A DNA stretch of 64,000 nucleotides from Fusobacterium sp. (GCA_019416865.1 DXWL01000005.1:1-64000), one strand, 5' to 3'; shown: positions 7,290-17,361, counted from the first letter of the stretch. Notes: generated from the sequence alone by a model not told the origin. Numbers and translations: made by a program.

Positions 7290-8342
7290 ATGTTTAAAAA
7301 CTATTTTAATAAATTTTGGGGATTGTTTTCAGAGGATTTGGGTATAGATCTTGGAACTTCAAACACTCTTATCTGTGTAAAGAGAAAAGGGATTGTTCTT
7401 AATTCTCCTTCTGTTGTTGCAATAAATAATAAAACAAAAGAACTTTATGCTGTGGGAGAGAGAGCAAAGGCTATGATAGGAAAAACTCCAGCATATATTG
7501 ATGCAATAAGACCACTTAAAAATGGAGTTATTGCAGACTATGAAGTAACAGAAAAAATGCTTAGAGGATTTTACAAGGAAATAAACAAAGGTTCTGGAAA
7601 ACTTGCAGGACCAAGAGTTCTTATCTGTGTTCCTGCAGGGGTAACTCAGGTAGAAAAAAGAGCTGTAATAGATATCAGTACTGATGCTGGAGCAAGAGAA
7701 GCTTTTCTTATAGAAGAGCCTATGGCTGCTGCAATTGGTGCAGGAATAGATGTATTTCAGCCAGAAGGAAATCTTATAGTTGATATTGGAGGAGGTACAA
7801 CAGAGATAGGGGTTATCTCTTTGGGAGGTATTGTAAAAACATCTTCTCTTAAAGTGGCAGGAGATAGATTTGATAACCTTATCACTGAATATATAAGACA
7901 GGAACATAACCTTTTAATAGGATACAAAACTGCTGAAACTCTAAAAAAAGAGATAGGAGCAATTATTCCTCTTGAAGAAGAGCTGACTTGTGAAATCAGT
8001 GGAAGAAACCTTATTACAGGACTTCCTGTTAATATAACAGTTACTTCTACAGAGATTGCAAATGCTCTTGAGGAAGCTGGAGATCAAATTATAGAAGAGA
8101 TAAAATCAATATTAGAAAAAACACCTCCTGAACTTTCTTCAGATATTAAGAGAACAGGAATTTATTTAACAGGAGGAGGGGCACTTCTTAGAGGGCTTGA
8201 TAAAAAACTTGCAAATGCCTTAAAACTTAATGTTACTGTTGTAGAAGATCCTTTAAATGCTGTTATTAATGGAATCGAAAAGTTCTTAAATAATTTCAAT
8301 GAATATAAATCTATTTTAATGTCCCCTGAAAACAACTATTAA
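7290..8342 (+). CDS. mreB: Rod shape-determining protein MreB
   Basis: MreB is the bacterial actin homologue that directs lateral wall synthesis under the inner membrane. The 350-residue protein begins with a short amphipathic stretch (MFKNYFNKFWGLF, suited to membrane binding). It then has phosphate 1 LGIDLGTSNTLI, phosphate 2 IVDIGGGTTEIGVI and adenosine TGGGALLRGLDK motifs. mreC and mreD do not follow; scpB does, so shape genes are dispersed. The start follows TTGAGGTGAAAA. Confidence 0.96.
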   Translation: MFKNYFNKFWGLFSEDLGIDLGTSNTLICVKRKGIVLNSPSVVAINNKTKELYAVGERAKAMIGKTPAYIDAIRPLKNGVIADYEVTEKMLRGFYKEINKGSGKLAGPRVLICVPAGVTQVEKRAVIDISTDAGAREAFLIEEPMAAAIGAGIDVFQPEGNLIVDIGGGTTEIGVISLGGIVKTSSLKVAGDRFDNLITEYIRQEHNLLIGYKTAETLKKEIGAIIPLEEELTCEISGRNLITGLPVNITVTSTEIANALEEAGDQIIEEIKSILEKTPPELSSDIKRTGIYLTGGGALLRGLDKKLANALKLNVTVVEDPLNAVINGIEKFLNNFNEYKSILMSPENNY

Positions 8343-8362
8343 TTTTTAGGACAGGTGAGAAA

Positions 8363-8893
8363 ATGGATATAAAACCACAGCTTGAGGCAATACTTTTTTT
8401 AGGAGGAGAGGATATAAAAATAAAGGAACTGGCAAAGTTCTTTTCTCTTACAGTTGATAAATTAATACCTGTTCTTTATGAGCTTAAAGGTGAAAGAAAG
8501 AGCACAGGTATAAATATAGAAATTTTTGATGATACAGTTTATCTTGTATCAAATCCAAAATATGGAGAGGTTGTTACAAACTTTTTTGAACAGGAAAAAA
8601 AGCCAAGAAAACTTTCAGCCTCTACAATAGAAACTCTTTCAATAATTGCCTATAATCAACCTGTTACTAAAAGTGAGATTGAAGCAATAAGAGGAGTAAG
8701 TGTAGACAGCATAATCTACACAATGGAAAATAAAAAATTCATAAGAGTATGCGGAAAAAAAGATACTATAGGAAAACCAAATCTTTATGAGGTAACAGAT
8801 AAATTTTTAGGGTATTTGGGAATTGATTCAGTAGATGAACTTCCTAACTATTATGAGATAAAGGAAAAAATAAATGGAAAAGACAAGGATTAA
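8363..8893 (+). CDS. scpB: Segregation and condensation protein B
   Basis: ScpB is the winged-helix kleisin-associated subunit of the SMC-ScpA-ScpB condensin. The 176-residue protein shows LEAILFLGGEDI at the start, the central STIETLSIIAYNQPVTKSEIEAIRGV block and the C-terminal IGKPNLYEVTDKFLGYLGI motif. scpA is not adjacent, while smc lies about 37 kb downstream in this window. The 3' end overlaps the pseudouridine synthase gene by 20 bases. Confidence 0.92.
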   Translation: MDIKPQLEAILFLGGEDIKIKELAKFFSLTVDKLIPVLYELKGERKSTGINIEIFDDTVYLVSNPKYGEVVTNFFEQEKKPRKLSASTIETLSIIAYNQPVTKSEIEAIRGVSVDSIIYTMENKKFIRVCGKKDTIGKPNLYEVTDKFLGYLGIDSVDELPNYYEIKEKINGKDKD

Positions 8894-9587
8894 CAAATAT
8901 CTTGCAGAGCTTGGAATAGGTTCAAGAAGAGCTGTTGACAAGATGATAGAGGAAAAAAGAATAAAGGTAAACGGGATTTTGGCTGAATCAGGAATAAAAG
9001 TAAATGAGGAAGATGAAATTCTTATTAATGGAAAACCTGTAAACACAAAATCAAAATCAGAAAAGGTTTATTTTATTCTTAATAAGCCAAAAAGAGTGTT
9101 AAGTACAGCCAAAGATGAAAGAGGAAGAAAAACTGTTGTTGACATGATTGATACAAAAGAGAGAATCTTTCCAATAGGCAGACTTGATTATGATACAGAG
9201 GGGCTTCTGCTTCTAACAAATGATGGAGAAGTGTTTAATAAAGTAATTCACCCAAGAACAGAGGTGTATAAAACTTATCTTGTAGAAGCAAGAGGAAATA
9301 TAAATCTTTCAACTCTTAACAAATTAAAAAGAGGAATTCTTCTTGATGAAAAAATGACTCTTCCTGCAAAGGCAAGAATACTTCAGGCTGATGAATATCG
9401 TACAATTCTTCATTTTGCAATAAAAGAGGGAAGAAACAGACAAGTAAGAAGAATGTTTGAGTCAGTGGGGCATAATGTGATAAATCTTAAAAGAATTATG
9501 CTTGGAGAGCTTACACTTGACGGACTTGAAACAGGAGAATACAGACCACTTACAAAAAGAGAGATAAAATATTTATATTCTCTTTAA
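8874..9587 (+). CDS. rluB: RluB/RsuA-family rRNA pseudouridine synthase
   Basis: The enzyme isomerises uridine in rRNA. The 237-residue protein has an N-terminal S4 RNA-binding domain (RINKYLAELGIGSRRAVDKMI...IKVNG). The catalytic domain carries GRLDYDTEGLLLLTNDGE with the active-site Asp, then KTYLVE and KEGRNRQVRRMFE. By length and neighbour (scpB) it is RluB-like (23S U2605 in E. coli); RsuA or RluE cannot be excluded. Its start lies within the scpB coding region, indicating translational coupling. Confidence 0.88.
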   Translation: MEKTRINKYLAELGIGSRRAVDKMIEEKRIKVNGILAESGIKVNEEDEILINGKPVNTKSKSEKVYFILNKPKRVLSTAKDERGRKTVVDMIDTKERIFPIGRLDYDTEGLLLLTNDGEVFNKVIHPRTEVYKTYLVEARGNINLSTLNKLKRGILLDEKMTLPAKARILQADEYRTILHFAIKEGRNRQVRRMFESVGHNVINLKRIMLGELTLDGLETGEYRPLTKREIKYLYSL

Positions 9588-9636
9588 AAAAAGTACAAAA
9601 TAAAATTTAATATACAGACTTATTTAGGAGGTAGAG

Positions 9637-9927
9637 ATGGCTTTAAGTAAAGAGGAAGTTTTACACGTTGCTAAACTGGCAAGACTTGAGTTCAGCCCTG
9701 AAGAGATAGAAAAATATCAACAGGAACTTAATGATATCCTAAACTATATTGATATGCTTGGAGAGGTTGATGTAGCAGAAGTTCAGCCGTTATCACAAGT
9801 AAACAATGATGTAAACAACTTAAGAGAAGATGTAGTAAGAAAATCTCTTACAGTGGAGGAGGCTTTAAAAAATGCTCCAGAAGCTGAAGATGGGGCAGTA
9901 ATTGTTCCAAAAGTTGTTGGAGAATAA
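9637..9927 (+). CDS. gatC: Asp/Glu-tRNA amidotransferase subunit C
   Basis: GatC is the small subunit that clamps GatA to GatB in the enzyme converting Glu-tRNA(Gln) and/or Asp-tRNA(Asn) to the cognate amide forms. The 96-residue protein has the family start (EEVLHVAKLARLEFSPEE), the ILNYIDMLGEVD helix and the VxPLSQV...LREDVV belt ending in VPKVVGE. A strong TTAGGAGGTAG site precedes the ATG. First of three contiguous gat genes. Confidence 0.95.
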   Translation: MALSKEEVLHVAKLARLEFSPEEIEKYQQELNDILNYIDMLGEVDVAEVQPLSQVNNDVNNLREDVVRKSLTVEEALKNAPEAEDGAVIVPKVVGE

Positions 9928-9956
9928 AAAATAATTTAATTTTAGGAGGAATTCTC

Positions 9957-11420
9957 ATGAATGAGATACTAAAGCTTACAGCTTTTGAAATCAGAGAGAA
10001 GATAGCAAAAAAAGAGATCACATCTTATGAAGTAACAAAAGCTGTATTTGAAAGAATAGAAGAAAAAGATGAGCTTATTAATAGTTTTGTTTCTCTTAGA
10101 AAAGAAAAAGCTTTAGAAGAAGCAAAATTAGTTGATGAAAAAATAGCTAGAGGAGAAAAAGTAGGGGCTCTTGCAGGAGTACCTATTTCAATAAAAGATA
10201 ATATGGTATCAGAAGGGGATTTAACTACTGCTTGTTCAAAAATCCTTTCTAATTATATCGGTGTTTATGATGCCACTGTTGTAAAAAAACTTAAAGAAGC
10301 AGATGCAATTATTATTGGTAAAACAAATATGGATGAGTTTGCAATGGGAGGAACAACAAGAACTTCTTATCACGGACTTACTAAAAATCCATGGGATACA
10401 ACAAAAGTTCCAGGGGGAAGTTCAGGAGGAGCTGCTACTTCAATAGCTTCTCAAGAATGTTTTATCTCTTTAGGGTCTGACACAGGAGGAAGTATCAGAC
10501 AACCTGCTTCATTCTGTGGAGTTGTTGGATTAAAACCTACATATGGAAGAGTATCAAGATATGGACTTATGGCATTTGCATCATCTCTTGACCAAATAGG
10601 ACCTCTTGCAAAATCTGTAAAAGATATTGCTCTTACAATGAATGTAATAGCAGGATATGATGATTATGATGCAACTGTATCACAAAATCCAGTTCCTGAT
10701 TATTTAGAAGCTCTTAATAGAGATATAAAAGGAATGAAAATAGGAGTTCCTAAAGAATACTTTGTAGAAGGAATAGCAGATGGAGTGAGAAAAGTTATGA
10801 ATGAAGCTCTTGATAAATTAAGAGAGCTTGGAGCAGAGATTGTGGATATCTCTCTTCCTCACACAAAATATGCTGTACCTACTTACTATGTACTTGCTCC
10901 TGCTGAAGCAAGTTCAAATCTTGCAAGATTTGATGGAGTAAGATATGGATACAGAAGTCCTAATGCCAAAGATGCAGTTGACCTTTATATAAAATCAAGA
11001 AGTGAAGGTTTTGGAGCAGAGGTAAAAAGAAGAATAATGATAGGAACTTATGTTCTAAGTGCAGGATTCTTTGACGCATACTTTAAAAAGGCTCAAAAAG
11101 TAAGAGCTATGATTAAAAAAGATTTTGATGAAGCATTTAAAACAGTTGATGTAATATTTACTCCTGTTGCTCCTTCAGCAGCTTTTGAACTTAACAAAGA
11201 GAAAACACCTATTGAATTATATTTAGAAGATATATTTACACTTTCAGCAAACCTTGCAGGAGTTCCGGGGCTTTCTGTTCCAGCAGGATTTACAGAAGGA
11301 CTGCCTGTGGGAATTCAGCTTCTTGGAAAACATTTCAGAGAAGAGGATTTACTTGCTGTAGGAAGTGCATTTGAAAAAATCAGAGGGGAATGGAAACTTC
11401 CTGAAGGAGATGAGAAATAA
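9957..11420 (+). CDS. gatA: Asp/Glu-tRNA amidotransferase subunit A
   Basis: GatA is the glutaminase subunit that releases ammonia for the tRNA-bound amino acid. The 487-residue protein has the amidase-signature Ser-cisSer-Lys triad: Lys in VPISIKDNM, cis-Ser in PGGSSGGAAT and the nucleophile in GSDTGGSIRQP. The full length matches GatA (about 485). It follows gatC by 29 bases with an AGGAGGAATT site and overlaps gatB by one base (TAATG), giving stoichiometric expression. Confidence 0.97.
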   Translation: MNEILKLTAFEIREKIAKKEITSYEVTKAVFERIEEKDELINSFVSLRKEKALEEAKLVDEKIARGEKVGALAGVPISIKDNMVSEGDLTTACSKILSNYIGVYDATVVKKLKEADAIIIGKTNMDEFAMGGTTRTSYHGLTKNPWDTTKVPGGSSGGAATSIASQECFISLGSDTGGSIRQPASFCGVVGLKPTYGRVSRYGLMAFASSLDQIGPLAKSVKDIALTMNVIAGYDDYDATVSQNPVPDYLEALNRDIKGMKIGVPKEYFVEGIADGVRKVMNEALDKLRELGAEIVDISLPHTKYAVPTYYVLAPAEASSNLARFDGVRYGYRSPNAKDAVDLYIKSRSEGFGAEVKRRIMIGTYVLSAGFFDAYFKKAQKVRAMIKKDFDEAFKTVDVIFTPVAPSAAFELNKEKTPIELYLEDIFTLSANLAGVPGLSVPAGFTEGLPVGIQLLGKHFREEDLLAVGSAFEKIRGEWKLPEGDEK

Positions 11421-12865
11421 TGATAAAAGAGTGGGAATCAGTAATAGGGCTTGAAGTCCATCTCCAATTAAAAACAGGAACAAAAGTATGGTGTGGATGC
11501 AGTGCTGATTATGATAACGATGATGCAAACACTCACACTTGTCCAATTTGTTTAGGACATCCTGGAGCTCTTCCAAAACTTAATAAAAAAGTTGTAGAAT
11601 ATGCTGTAAAAGTAGGACTTGCTCTTAACTGTAAAATTAATAATGAAAGTAGTTTTGACAGAAAAAACTATTTCTATCCTGACACTCCAAAAAACTATCA
11701 AATAACTCAATTTGATCACTCTTATGCAGGAAGAGGATTTTTGGAAATAAATGTAAATGGAAAATCTAAAAAAGTAGGAATTACTAAAATTCAAATAGAG
11801 GAAGATGCTGGAAAATCTATCCACGGAGTTCATGAATCATATATAAACTATAACAGAGCTTCAATTCCTCTTGTAGAAATTATATCAGAACCTGATATGA
11901 GAAGTTCTGAAGAGGCTTATGAATATTTAACTCTTCTTAAAAATACTATAAAATATACTGGTATCAGTGATGTATCAATGGAACTTGGTTCACTTAGATG
12001 CGATGCTAATATATCTGTTCACTATAAAGGAGAGCCTTTTGGTACGAGAGTGGAGGTTAAAAACCTTAACTCATTCAAAGCTGTTGCAAGAGCAATAGAC
12101 TATGAAGTAAACAGACAGATAGAAACTATTGAAAAAGGTGGAAAAATAGATCAGGAAACAAGACTTTGGGATGATGATTCTCAAGTTACAAGAGTGATGA
12201 GAAGTAAAGAGGAGGCAATGGACTATAGATATTTCCCTGAGCCAGACCTTTTAAAACTTATCATTACAGATGAAGAGATAGAAAAAATCAGAGAAACTAT
12301 GCCTGAATCTATTACAGATAAAATAAACAGATTTATAACTGAATATGAAATTCCTGCTTATGATGCAGAAATTTTATGTCAAGATATAGAACTTGCAGAT
12401 TATTTTGAAAATGTAGCAAAAATATCACAAAATGCAAAATCAAGTTCAAACTGGATAATGACAGAAGTATTAAAACAACTTAAACATACAGATACAGAAA
12501 TACAAAACTTTGCTGTATCAGCTGAAGATTTAGGAAAAATAATAAAACTTATTGATACAAATGTAATATCTTCAAAAATTGCAAAAACTCTGTTTGAAAT
12601 GAAACTTACTGATGAGAGAGATCCTGAAACTATTGTTAAGGAAGAAAAAATGGCACAAGTTGCAGATGATGGTGTAATAGAAGCTCTTGTTGATGAAGTT
12701 CTTGCAAATAATCCAAAACTAATAGAAGATTATAAAAATTCTGATGAAGGAAGAAAACCAAGAGTTTTAAAAGGACTTATTGGACAGGCAATGAAACTTT
12801 CTAAAGGAAAAGCAAATCCTCAAATGGTTACAGAATTGATGACTAAAAAACTTTCAACAATGTAA
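11420..12865 (+). CDS. gatB: Asp/Glu-tRNA amidotransferase subunit B
   Basis: GatB binds the misacylated tRNA and activates the carboxylate as an acyl phosphate before transamidation. The 481-residue protein has the GLEVHLQLKT start, the Zn-site cysteines in WCGCSADY and THTCPICLGHPGALP, the DRKNYFYPDTPKNYQITQ and MRSKEEAMDYRYFPEPDL signatures, and the C-terminal YqeY-like tRNA-binding tail (LIGQAMKLSKGKANPQMV). Last gene before a strong terminator. Confidence 0.97.
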   Translation: MIKEWESVIGLEVHLQLKTGTKVWCGCSADYDNDDANTHTCPICLGHPGALPKLNKKVVEYAVKVGLALNCKINNESSFDRKNYFYPDTPKNYQITQFDHSYAGRGFLEINVNGKSKKVGITKIQIEEDAGKSIHGVHESYINYNRASIPLVEIISEPDMRSSEEAYEYLTLLKNTIKYTGISDVSMELGSLRCDANISVHYKGEPFGTRVEVKNLNSFKAVARAIDYEVNRQIETIEKGGKIDQETRLWDDDSQVTRVMRSKEEAMDYRYFPEPDLLKLIITDEEIEKIRETMPESITDKINRFITEYEIPAYDAEILCQDIELADYFENVAKISQNAKSSSNWIMTEVLKQLKHTDTEIQNFAVSAEDLGKIIKLIDTNVISSKIAKTLFEMKLTDERDPETIVKEEKMAQVADDGVIEALVDEVLANNPKLIEDYKNSDEGRKPRVLKGLIGQAMKLSKGKANPQMVTELMTKKLSTM

Positions 12866-12879
12866 TAAAAAACAGTTTA

Positions 12880-12913
12880 AAAATGGGTTCATAATAAAAT
12901 GAGCCTATTTTTT
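12880..12913 (+). terminator. Intrinsic terminator of the gatCAB operon
   Basis: A 13-bp stem (AAAATGGGTTCAT with ATGAGCCTATTTT, two G.U pairs) encloses AATAAA and is followed by more T residues. Confidence 0.85.
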
Positions 12914-12989
12914 ATTTGTGAATTTAATTTTCAAATTTTCTATTTAAAATGAATTAAAAAATTTAAATTAAAATTTCTGTTTTATATAG

Positions 12990-12995
12990 TATAAT
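12990..12995 (+). promoter_or_regulatory. Possible -10 element of fbp
   Basis: A perfect TATAAT 53 bases before the chosen start; no convincing -35 is visible in the AT-rich upstream sequence. Confidence 0.35.
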
Positions 12996-13048
12996 GTAAA
13001 GATAATATAAAATAAAATTCTCTCAGAAAAATAATGAAAGGGGAAATT

Positions 13049-14995
13049 ATGAATGATAATTTAAAATTTTTAAAACTTCTGTCAGAGTCTTTTCCAACAA
13101 TAGGAGCAACTGCAACAGAAATTATAAATTTAAAAGCAATTTTAAATCTTCCTAAGGGAACAGAACATTTTTTAACAGATATTCATGGAGAATATGAGGC
13201 ATTTAATCATGTTTTGAGAAATGGTTCAGGGGTAATAAAAGATAAGATTGATGATATTTTTGGAGATACTCTTGAGGAAAAATTTAAAAAACAACTTGCT
13301 ACAGTAATATATTATCCTGAGGAAAAAATTAATTTTATTCAAGAACAAGGAACAGATATGGAGAGTTGGTATAGAGTTACAATTCTTCGTTTGGTTCAAG
13401 TATGTAAAGTGATAAGTTCGAAATATACAGCTTCAAAAGTAAGAAAAGCTCTTCCGGAAGATTTTTCTTATATCATTCAGGAACTTCTTCACGAAAAAGA
13501 GTTTTCTTATAATAAAAGAGAATATGTAAGAAATATTATAAACACAATTATTGAACTTGATAGGGCAAAAGAATTTATAATAGCAATATCAGAACTTATT
13601 CAAAGACTTACTATTGATGTACTTCATATTGTAGGAGATATTTATGACAGAGGACCAGCTCCTCACAAAATTATGGACAGACTTATGAATTATCATAATG
13701 TTGATATTCAATGGGGAAATCATGATATTTTATGGATGAATGCAGCAGCAGGACATTTGGGAGCTATTGCCAATGTTGTAAGAATTTGCAGCAGATATTC
13801 AAATACAGATATTTTAGAAGATGTTTATGGAATAAATCTTCTTCCTCTTGCAAGATTTGCTATGAGTACTTATGCTGATGACAGTTGTCTGTCTTTTATT
13901 CCAAAAGAGAGCCGTAATGAAAAAGATACAGCTCTCATGAGCAAAATTCATAAAGCTATCTCTGTTATTCAATTTAAAGTAGAAGCAGAGATAATAAAAA
14001 ATAATCCTCAATTTAAAATGGAAAACAGAGTTCTTCTTGATAAAATTGATTATAAAAGAGGAATTATCCATATAAATGGGGCTGATTACGAACTGAATGA
14101 TAAGAATTTTCCTACAATAGACTCTAAAAACCCATTAAAGCTTACAGCTGAAGAGAAAGAGATAATGGATAAGCTTAAAAAAAGTTTTCTTCATAGTGAA
14201 AAACTTCAAAGACATACAAAATTTCTTTTTGCTAAAGGAAGTATGTTTTTAAAATATAATTCCAATCTTTTATTTCATGGATGTATTCCTGTAACAAAAG
14301 AGAAAGAGTTTACCAAAGTAAATATTGACGGAAAAATTTTATGGGGAAAAAGTTATTTAGAAGAGGTTGACAGAATATGCAGAAGAGGATATTTCAGCAG
14401 AGAGGGATCAGAGGAAAAAATAAAAGCAACTGATTTTATGTGGTATTTATGGTGTGGTGAAAATTCTCCTCTTTTTGGAAAAGATGCAATGAAAACATTT
14501 GAAAGATATTTTATAAATGATAAAGCTCTTCATAAAGAAAATAAAAATCCATATTATTCTTTTTATGAGGATATAGATTTTATAAATATGATTTTTAAAG
14601 AATTTGAATTAAATCCAGAAACATCTCATATAATCAATGGTCATGTTCCTGTAAAAGAGAAAAAAGGAGAAAATCCTGTAAAAGCTGAAAACAGACTTAT
14701 TGTTATTGACGGGGGATTTTCAAAAGCTTATCAATCTGAAACAGGACTTGCAGGATACACACTTATTTATAACTCTTATGGTTTAAAACTTGTTTCACAT
14801 AAACCATTCCAAAATGTGAAAAATGCAATTGAGAACTGTATTGATATTCACTCTTCAACAAGAATAGTAAAAAGAGTTTTACAGAGAAAAAGAGTTAAGG
14901 ATACAGATATAGGAATAAAACTTGAAAGCCAGATTGATGATCTTTATGAACTTTTAGAAGCATATAAAAAAGGATTTATCAAAGAGAAACATTAA
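13049..14995 (+). CDS. fbp: Fructose-1,6-bisphosphatase class III
   Basis: The enzyme makes fructose 6-phosphate in gluconeogenesis. Its size (about 648 residues) and sequence match the Firmicutes-type class III family (FBPase_2), a calcineurin-like metallophosphatase unrelated to the E. coli enzyme. Metal-site motifs seen are TDIHGEYEAF, VGDIYDRGPAPHKIMD, WGNHDILWMNAA, the C-terminal INGHVPVK and VIDGGFSKAY. An upstream in-frame ATG at 13034 is less likely because the AAAGGGG ribosome-binding site lies five bases before 13049. Monocistronic between a terminator and the next promoter. Confidence 0.94.
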   Translation: MNDNLKFLKLLSESFPTIGATATEIINLKAILNLPKGTEHFLTDIHGEYEAFNHVLRNGSGVIKDKIDDIFGDTLEEKFKKQLATVIYYPEEKINFIQEQGTDMESWYRVTILRLVQVCKVISSKYTASKVRKALPEDFSYIIQELLHEKEFSYNKREYVRNIINTIIELDRAKEFIIAISELIQRLTIDVLHIVGDIYDRGPAPHKIMDRLMNYHNVDIQWGNHDILWMNAAAGHLGAIANVVRICSRYSNTDILEDVYGINLLPLARFAMSTYADDSCLSFIPKESRNEKDTALMSKIHKAISVIQFKVEAEIIKNNPQFKMENRVLLDKIDYKRGIIHINGADYELNDKNFPTIDSKNPLKLTAEEKEIMDKLKKSFLHSEKLQRHTKFLFAKGSMFLKYNSNLLFHGCIPVTKEKEFTKVNIDGKILWGKSYLEEVDRICRRGYFSREGSEEKIKATDFMWYLWCGENSPLFGKDAMKTFERYFINDKALHKENKNPYYSFYEDIDFINMIFKEFELNPETSHIINGHVPVKEKKGENPVKAENRLIVIDGGFSKAYQSETGLAGYTLIYNSYGLKLVSHKPFQNVKNAIENCIDIHSSTRIVKRVLQRKRVKDTDIGIKLESQIDDLYELLEAYKKGFIKEKH

Positions 14996-15034
14996 AGATA
15001 AAAATTTTTAAACAGCAAGGTTTGGGAAGGAAGG

Positions 15035-15063
15035 TAGACGGTAAAAGTTTTTTAGGATATAAT
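15035..15063 (+). promoter_or_regulatory. Possible promoter of the two-component operon
   Basis: TAGACG (4 of 6 to TTGACA), a 17-base spacer, then TATAAT, 31 bases before the response regulator start. Confidence 0.5.
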
Positions 15064-15094
15064 ATAAGAATGAAGATTTAAAGGAGGATATTGC

Positions 15095-15748
15095 ATGGTA
15101 CTGCTTGTAGAAGATACTCTCAATATGAGAAAACTTATCAGCACTATTTTAAAAAGTGAAAATATAGAGGTTGATGAAGCAGCAGATGGAGAGGAAGCTT
15201 TGGAAAAACTTGAAAACGGCAACAAATATTCTCTTCTTTTAGTTGATATTATGATGCCGAATCTTAACGGACTGGAGCTTACAAAAGAAATAAGAGAATT
15301 TTCTCAAGTGCCGATTATTTTTATTACAGCACTTTCAGATGAGAAAAGTCAAGTTCTTGCTTATGATGCAGGAGCAGATGGTTATATAACAAAACCATTT
15401 CCAAAACAACTTTTAATTTCAATAGTAACTAGATATCTTAAAAAAACTAAGGTAAATAAAAGATATGGAGAACTTGAGATAGAAGAAAAGGAAAAGAAAA
15501 TAATTTTAAAAGGAGATGAGATAGACTTTCCTCCAAAGGAAAGAGAAATTCTTATGTATCTTATCGATAATGAAAATACAGTTGTTACAAGGGAACAAAT
15601 TATTACATCTGTATGGGGTTACTCTTTTATAGGAAATGACAGAGTAATAGATAACCACATAAAGAAATTAAGACAAAGGCTTGGTGAGTACTCAAAATTT
15701 ATAAAAACAGTGAAGCTTGTAGGTTATAAATTTGAGGTGAACAGCTGA
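15095..15748 (+). CDS. OmpR/PhoB-type response regulator
   Basis: A DNA-binding response regulator of 217 residues. The receiver domain (1-115) has the acidic pocket VEDT, phospho-acceptor Asp51 in LLLVDIMMPNLNG, the TALSD switch threonine and KPF lysine. A winged-helix Trans_reg_C domain follows (about 122-215), with the FPPKEREILMYL, TREQI, WGY and VDNHIKKLRQRL-like elements (here VIDNHIKKLRQRLGE) and the final TVKLVGYKF. It starts unusually close to the phosphorylation core (MVLLVED), behind an AAAGGAGGAT site. It overlaps the sensor kinase by one base. Targets are unknown. Confidence 0.9.
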   Translation: MVLLVEDTLNMRKLISTILKSENIEVDEAADGEEALEKLENGNKYSLLLVDIMMPNLNGLELTKEIREFSQVPIIFITALSDEKSQVLAYDAGADGYITKPFPKQLLISIVTRYLKKTKVNKRYGELEIEEKEKKIILKGDEIDFPPKEREILMYLIDNENTVVTREQIITSVWGYSFIGNDRVIDNHIKKLRQRLGEYSKFIKTVKLVGYKFEVNS

Positions 15749-17361
15749 TGAAACTGAAGCCAAAGATTCTTATTATTCTGGCACTTATGTTTTTTTCTAT
15801 TGTTGCACTTGAATTTTTTTCAGGGGAGTTTTATTTTGAAAAATTCTTTAGAATACAAAAACAAAAACAATTGGAGAAGATAGATTTTATAAGTTCAAAT
15901 GGAGTAGATTTTCAAAAACTTAAAAATTTTCAAAATAATACTTCAAGTGTTGTTCTTATAGTTAAAGATAATGAGATAGTTAATATAAATAATTTTGATT
16001 ATTTTACTCTTAACACAGAACAGGGGAATAAAATTATTCTTCTTAATGCTTTTTTGAATAATCTCTATTCAGATGATAGATTTTATCTAGTAGATAAAGA
16101 GCCAATAAAACTTATAGGTATTGATATTTTAGCAGGAAAGTATTATCTTCCTATTTCAATTCAATGTATCGACAGGGTATATGAGGATTATAAGTATGCA
16201 ACTTTTAAAAATCAGAGAACTCAATCTTTAAAGGGGATTGTTTCAGCTACATCTGATTCAGATTATTTTTCACCTCAAATTATTAATTTTATAGAATCTT
16301 TGTCAAAACTTCCTGATGTAAAAAATGAAAAACATATTTTTACAGATAGTAATGGACAGGATGTAGAGATTATAAAGAAAAATATAAATGACTATGAGGT
16401 ATATATTTATTATTCTTACCAGAATTTAAGTACAGTATTTCCAACACTAAGAACATATTTTTATTTTAAAGCTGTATTTCTTTTACTCCTTACTCTTGTA
16501 ATAGGGAGATTTTTAGATTATTTTTTAGTAAATCCTATTGTTTATCTTTCAAAAGTTACAGAGAGAATATCAAAGCTTAATTTCAAAAATGATATTGTCT
16601 ACCATAAAAATGATGAAATAGGAGAACTTTATTTTAAAGTTGATGAGATGGCAGACAGACTTGAAAATGTAATTAAATTATATAGAGATGAAGCTGAAAA
16701 AAATATTATTAAAAAAGAAGAGCTGGAAGAAAAGATAATGAGTTTTATGCATGAAATAAAAACTCCATTATCACTTATTATGGGATTTGGAGAATTAATA
16801 CAGGATAAATATAAAGATGATGAAGAGATTGAAATTATTCTTTCTGAAGCAAAAAGACTTTTAAGACTTTCAGAGGAAACTCTTCTTATTTCCAGAGATG
16901 ATAATAATGAAAAAAATAATCTTATAATAGAAAGATTTGATATTATTCCTGTAATAAAATTAGGATTATACATATATCAGAAAGAGCTTTCAGATAAAAA
17001 AATTATTTTTGATGATGAAAGGGAAATTTTTGTAAGAGGGGACAGAGAAAAAATAGAGCAGGTTATTTTCAATCTTATAAAAAATGGATATAATTATGCT
17101 AAAAAAGAGATAAGAATAGATATAGAAGAGATTCCGGCTGGTAGAGTTGCTGTATCTGTTACCAATGATGGAGATCCTATTCCTGAAACAGATATAAATA
17201 AAATATGGAATAAATTTTATACTACCAGCAACAACTCTCAAAGAGGGCTTGGACTTTATATAGTTTCAAATATTTTAAAAGCTCATGGAAGTAATTATGG
17301 AGTGGTAAATCTTAACAGCAGAGTAAAATTTTATTTTACCTTGATGCTTGATAGAGAGTGA
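15748..17361 (+). CDS. Membrane sensor histidine kinase (HAMP-HisKA)
   Basis: Partner of the preceding regulator. The 537-residue protein has one membrane helix at about 8-24, a roughly 210-residue extracytoplasmic sensor region of no recognised family, and a second helix at about 235-255. Then come a HAMP linker (VNPIVYLSKVTERI...), HisKA with the phospho-acceptor His335 in SFMHEIKTPLS, and a HATPase domain (N box QVIFNLIKNGYNYAKKEI, G1-like NDGDPIPE, G2 QRGLGLYIV). The ligand is not predictable. The 5' TGATG overlap means coupled translation. Confidence 0.9.
   Translation: MKLKPKILIILALMFFSIVALEFFSGEFYFEKFFRIQKQKQLEKIDFISSNGVDFQKLKNFQNNTSSVVLIVKDNEIVNINNFDYFTLNTEQGNKIILLNAFLNNLYSDDRFYLVDKEPIKLIGIDILAGKYYLPISIQCIDRVYEDYKYATFKNQRTQSLKGIVSATSDSDYFSPQIINFIESLSKLPDVKNEKHIFTDSNGQDVEIIKKNINDYEVYIYYSYQNLSTVFPTLRTYFYFKAVFLLLLTLVIGRFLDYFLVNPIVYLSKVTERISKLNFKNDIVYHKNDEIGELYFKVDEMADRLENVIKLYRDEAEKNIIKKEELEEKIMSFMHEIKTPLSLIMGFGELIQDKYKDDEEIEIILSEAKRLLRLSEETLLISRDDNNEKNNLIIERFDIIPVIKLGLYIYQKELSDKKIIFDDEREIFVRGDREKIEQVIFNLIKNGYNYAKKEIRIDIEEIPAGRVAVSVTNDGDPIPETDINKIWNKFYTTSNNSQRGLGLYIVSNILKAHGSNYGVVNLNSRVKFYFTLMLDRE

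Noticed and set aside
7359..7907. A 182-codon minus-strand frame inside mreB
   Set aside because: Composition is of an antisense shadow; mreB is unmistakable on the other strand.
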